Below are positions 63,468 to 64,000 of a DNA stretch of 64,000 nucleotides, one piece after another. Both the position numbers and the translations under genes were made by a program. The notes under the pieces were generated by a model. That model saw only the letters and a program-made list of their open reading frames with translations, ran no database searches and was not told the origin of the DNA. Origin of the DNA: Nocardioides daeguensis (GTDB lineage: Bacteria > Actinomycetota > Actinomycetes > Propionibacteriales > Nocardioidaceae); assembly GCF_019192965.1 (NCBI RefSeq), contig NZ_JAHTKU010000023.1, positions 1-64,000 of the forward strand. The letters run 5' to 3'. The first letter of the stretch is position 1. Each line of letters begins with the position of its first letter.

Positions 63468-64000
63468 GTGGCGGCGAAGGCATCGGTGTCGAAACTCGTC
63501 CCCAAGGTCCCCGTGCCCGGGGTGCCAGGGGCGTCCCGGCGGGCGGCGTACTCGGCGTCGACCAAGCGGGCCCTGGTCGACGTCGCCGAGCAGCTCTTCA
63601 CCGAGAAGGGGTACGCCGCGACCTCGCTCGACGCCATCGTGGCCGGCGCCCGGGTCACCAAGGGCGCGCTCTACCACCACTTCTCCGGCAAGCAGGCGCT
63701 GTTCGAGTCCGTCTTCGAGCGGGTCGAGCAGGAGGCCGCGAAGCGGATCCAGAAGTCGCTGCGGGGCCAGAAGGACCCGTGGCGCAAGGCGACCGTGGGA
63801 CTGCGGTCCTTCCTCGACGTGGTCCAGGAGGCGCCATACCGCCGGATCGTGATCCAGGACGGCCCCGCGGTGCTCGGCTACGAGCGCTACCGCGAGCAGG
63901 AGGAGCGCTCGACCTTCGCCAACATCGTCGAGATCGTGCGCGCCACGCTCGACGCGGGCTCGTGGGACCTCGACGAGGACATGCTCCAGACGTTCGCGCG
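63468..64000 (+). CDS. TetR-family transcriptional regulator (3' end beyond the window)
   Basis: The first 177 codons are present. An N-terminal Pro/Val-rich lead of about 30 residues precedes the HTH: RALVDVAEQLFTEKGYAATS and ARVTKGALYHHFSGKQALFE. The ligand-binding domain begins near residue 90. GTG 63468 lies six bases after TATGCT, leaderless. It is divergent from the helical protein at 62740 and has a perfect palindrome upstream. Confidence 0.92.
   Translation, partial: MAAKASVSKLVPKVPVPGVPGASRRAAYSASTKRALVDVAEQLFTEKGYAATSLDAIVAGARVTKGALYHHFSGKQALFESVFERVEQEAAKRIQKSLRGQKDPWRKATVGLRSFLDVVQEAPYRRIVIQDGPAVLGYERYREQEERSTFANIVEIVRATLDAGSWDLDEDMLQTFA

Overview
The window is GC-rich and densely coded, with many GTG starts and almost all intergenic gaps under 150 bases. 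Gene content (mec-cysO-cysM, clpS-DUF2017, PafB/PafC-type WYL regulators, ANTAR protein, group II globin, DUF3039/3152/3618/5130 proteins) points to an actinobacterium. The palindromic intergenic repeats and overall flavour resemble Nocardioides or a close relative; that genus call is inference. About a third of the genes have a TAnnnT -10 hexamer only 6-7 bases before the start codon, the layout of leaderless transcripts.

Layout. 1-294: outward-facing left end of one IS110-family element plus an intergenic repeat. 277-6308: two-component system with a divergent ABC exporter, a GDSL esterase, rph, rdgB and tRNA-Leu. 6359-8127: membrane protein and bcp. 8154-10700: nickel/cobalt ECF transporter behind a Nur-like box. 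10697-14924: DUF3618, GroES-like protein, enoyl-CoA hydratase, paired WYL regulators, SRPBCC protein, and a 53-aa small gene. 14953-22267: GAF-ANTAR protein, glycerophosphodiesterase, Ser/Thr kinase, tRNA-Lys, FAD oxidoreductase, pirin, MarR-GNAT fusion, tRNA-His. 22316-26985: oligoribonuclease, MauE/DsbA pair, deaminase, tRNA-Arg, and a DUF4396 protein behind a CsoR-like operator. 27000-37260: malic enzyme, stress protein, aminopeptidase P, PrsW-like protease, two dynamin-like GTPases, ssb, ettA. 37268-45424: a duplicated noncoding repeat, MarR and GNAT proteins, a thiolase/thioesterase/enoyl-CoA hydratase group with KstR-like sites, ECF sigma factor, globin and mechanosensitive channel. 45423-47036: intact IS110 element between copies of the intergenic repeat. 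47066-54779: MBL hydrolase, murI, secreted phosphodiesterase, DUF3152, cysM-cysO-mec, desaturase, DUF2017, clpS. 54808-64000: thioesterase, HxlR regulator, iron-siderophore ABC transporter under DtxR-like boxes, helicase with DUF3039, YqgE, and a partial TetR regulator.

The main observation is structural. Two IS110 left ends lie in inverted orientation about 45 kb apart and bracket a segment whose inversion would rejoin murI-MBL with rph-rdgB, a conserved actinobacterial gene order. Sequence variants in the flanking repeats also pair the left edge with the sequence beyond the right-hand element. The segment therefore appears to have inverted between the two copies. The IS110 noncoding 5' region looks like a bridge RNA: it carries a 10-base sequence identical to the DNA at its own insertion boundary and is bounded by a perfect 9-bp long-range pairing.

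Metal and sulfur handling recur: a nickel-type transporter, an iron-siderophore system, a copper-type operator, and the CysO-dependent cysteine pathway. The CysO here carries two residues beyond the terminal GG.
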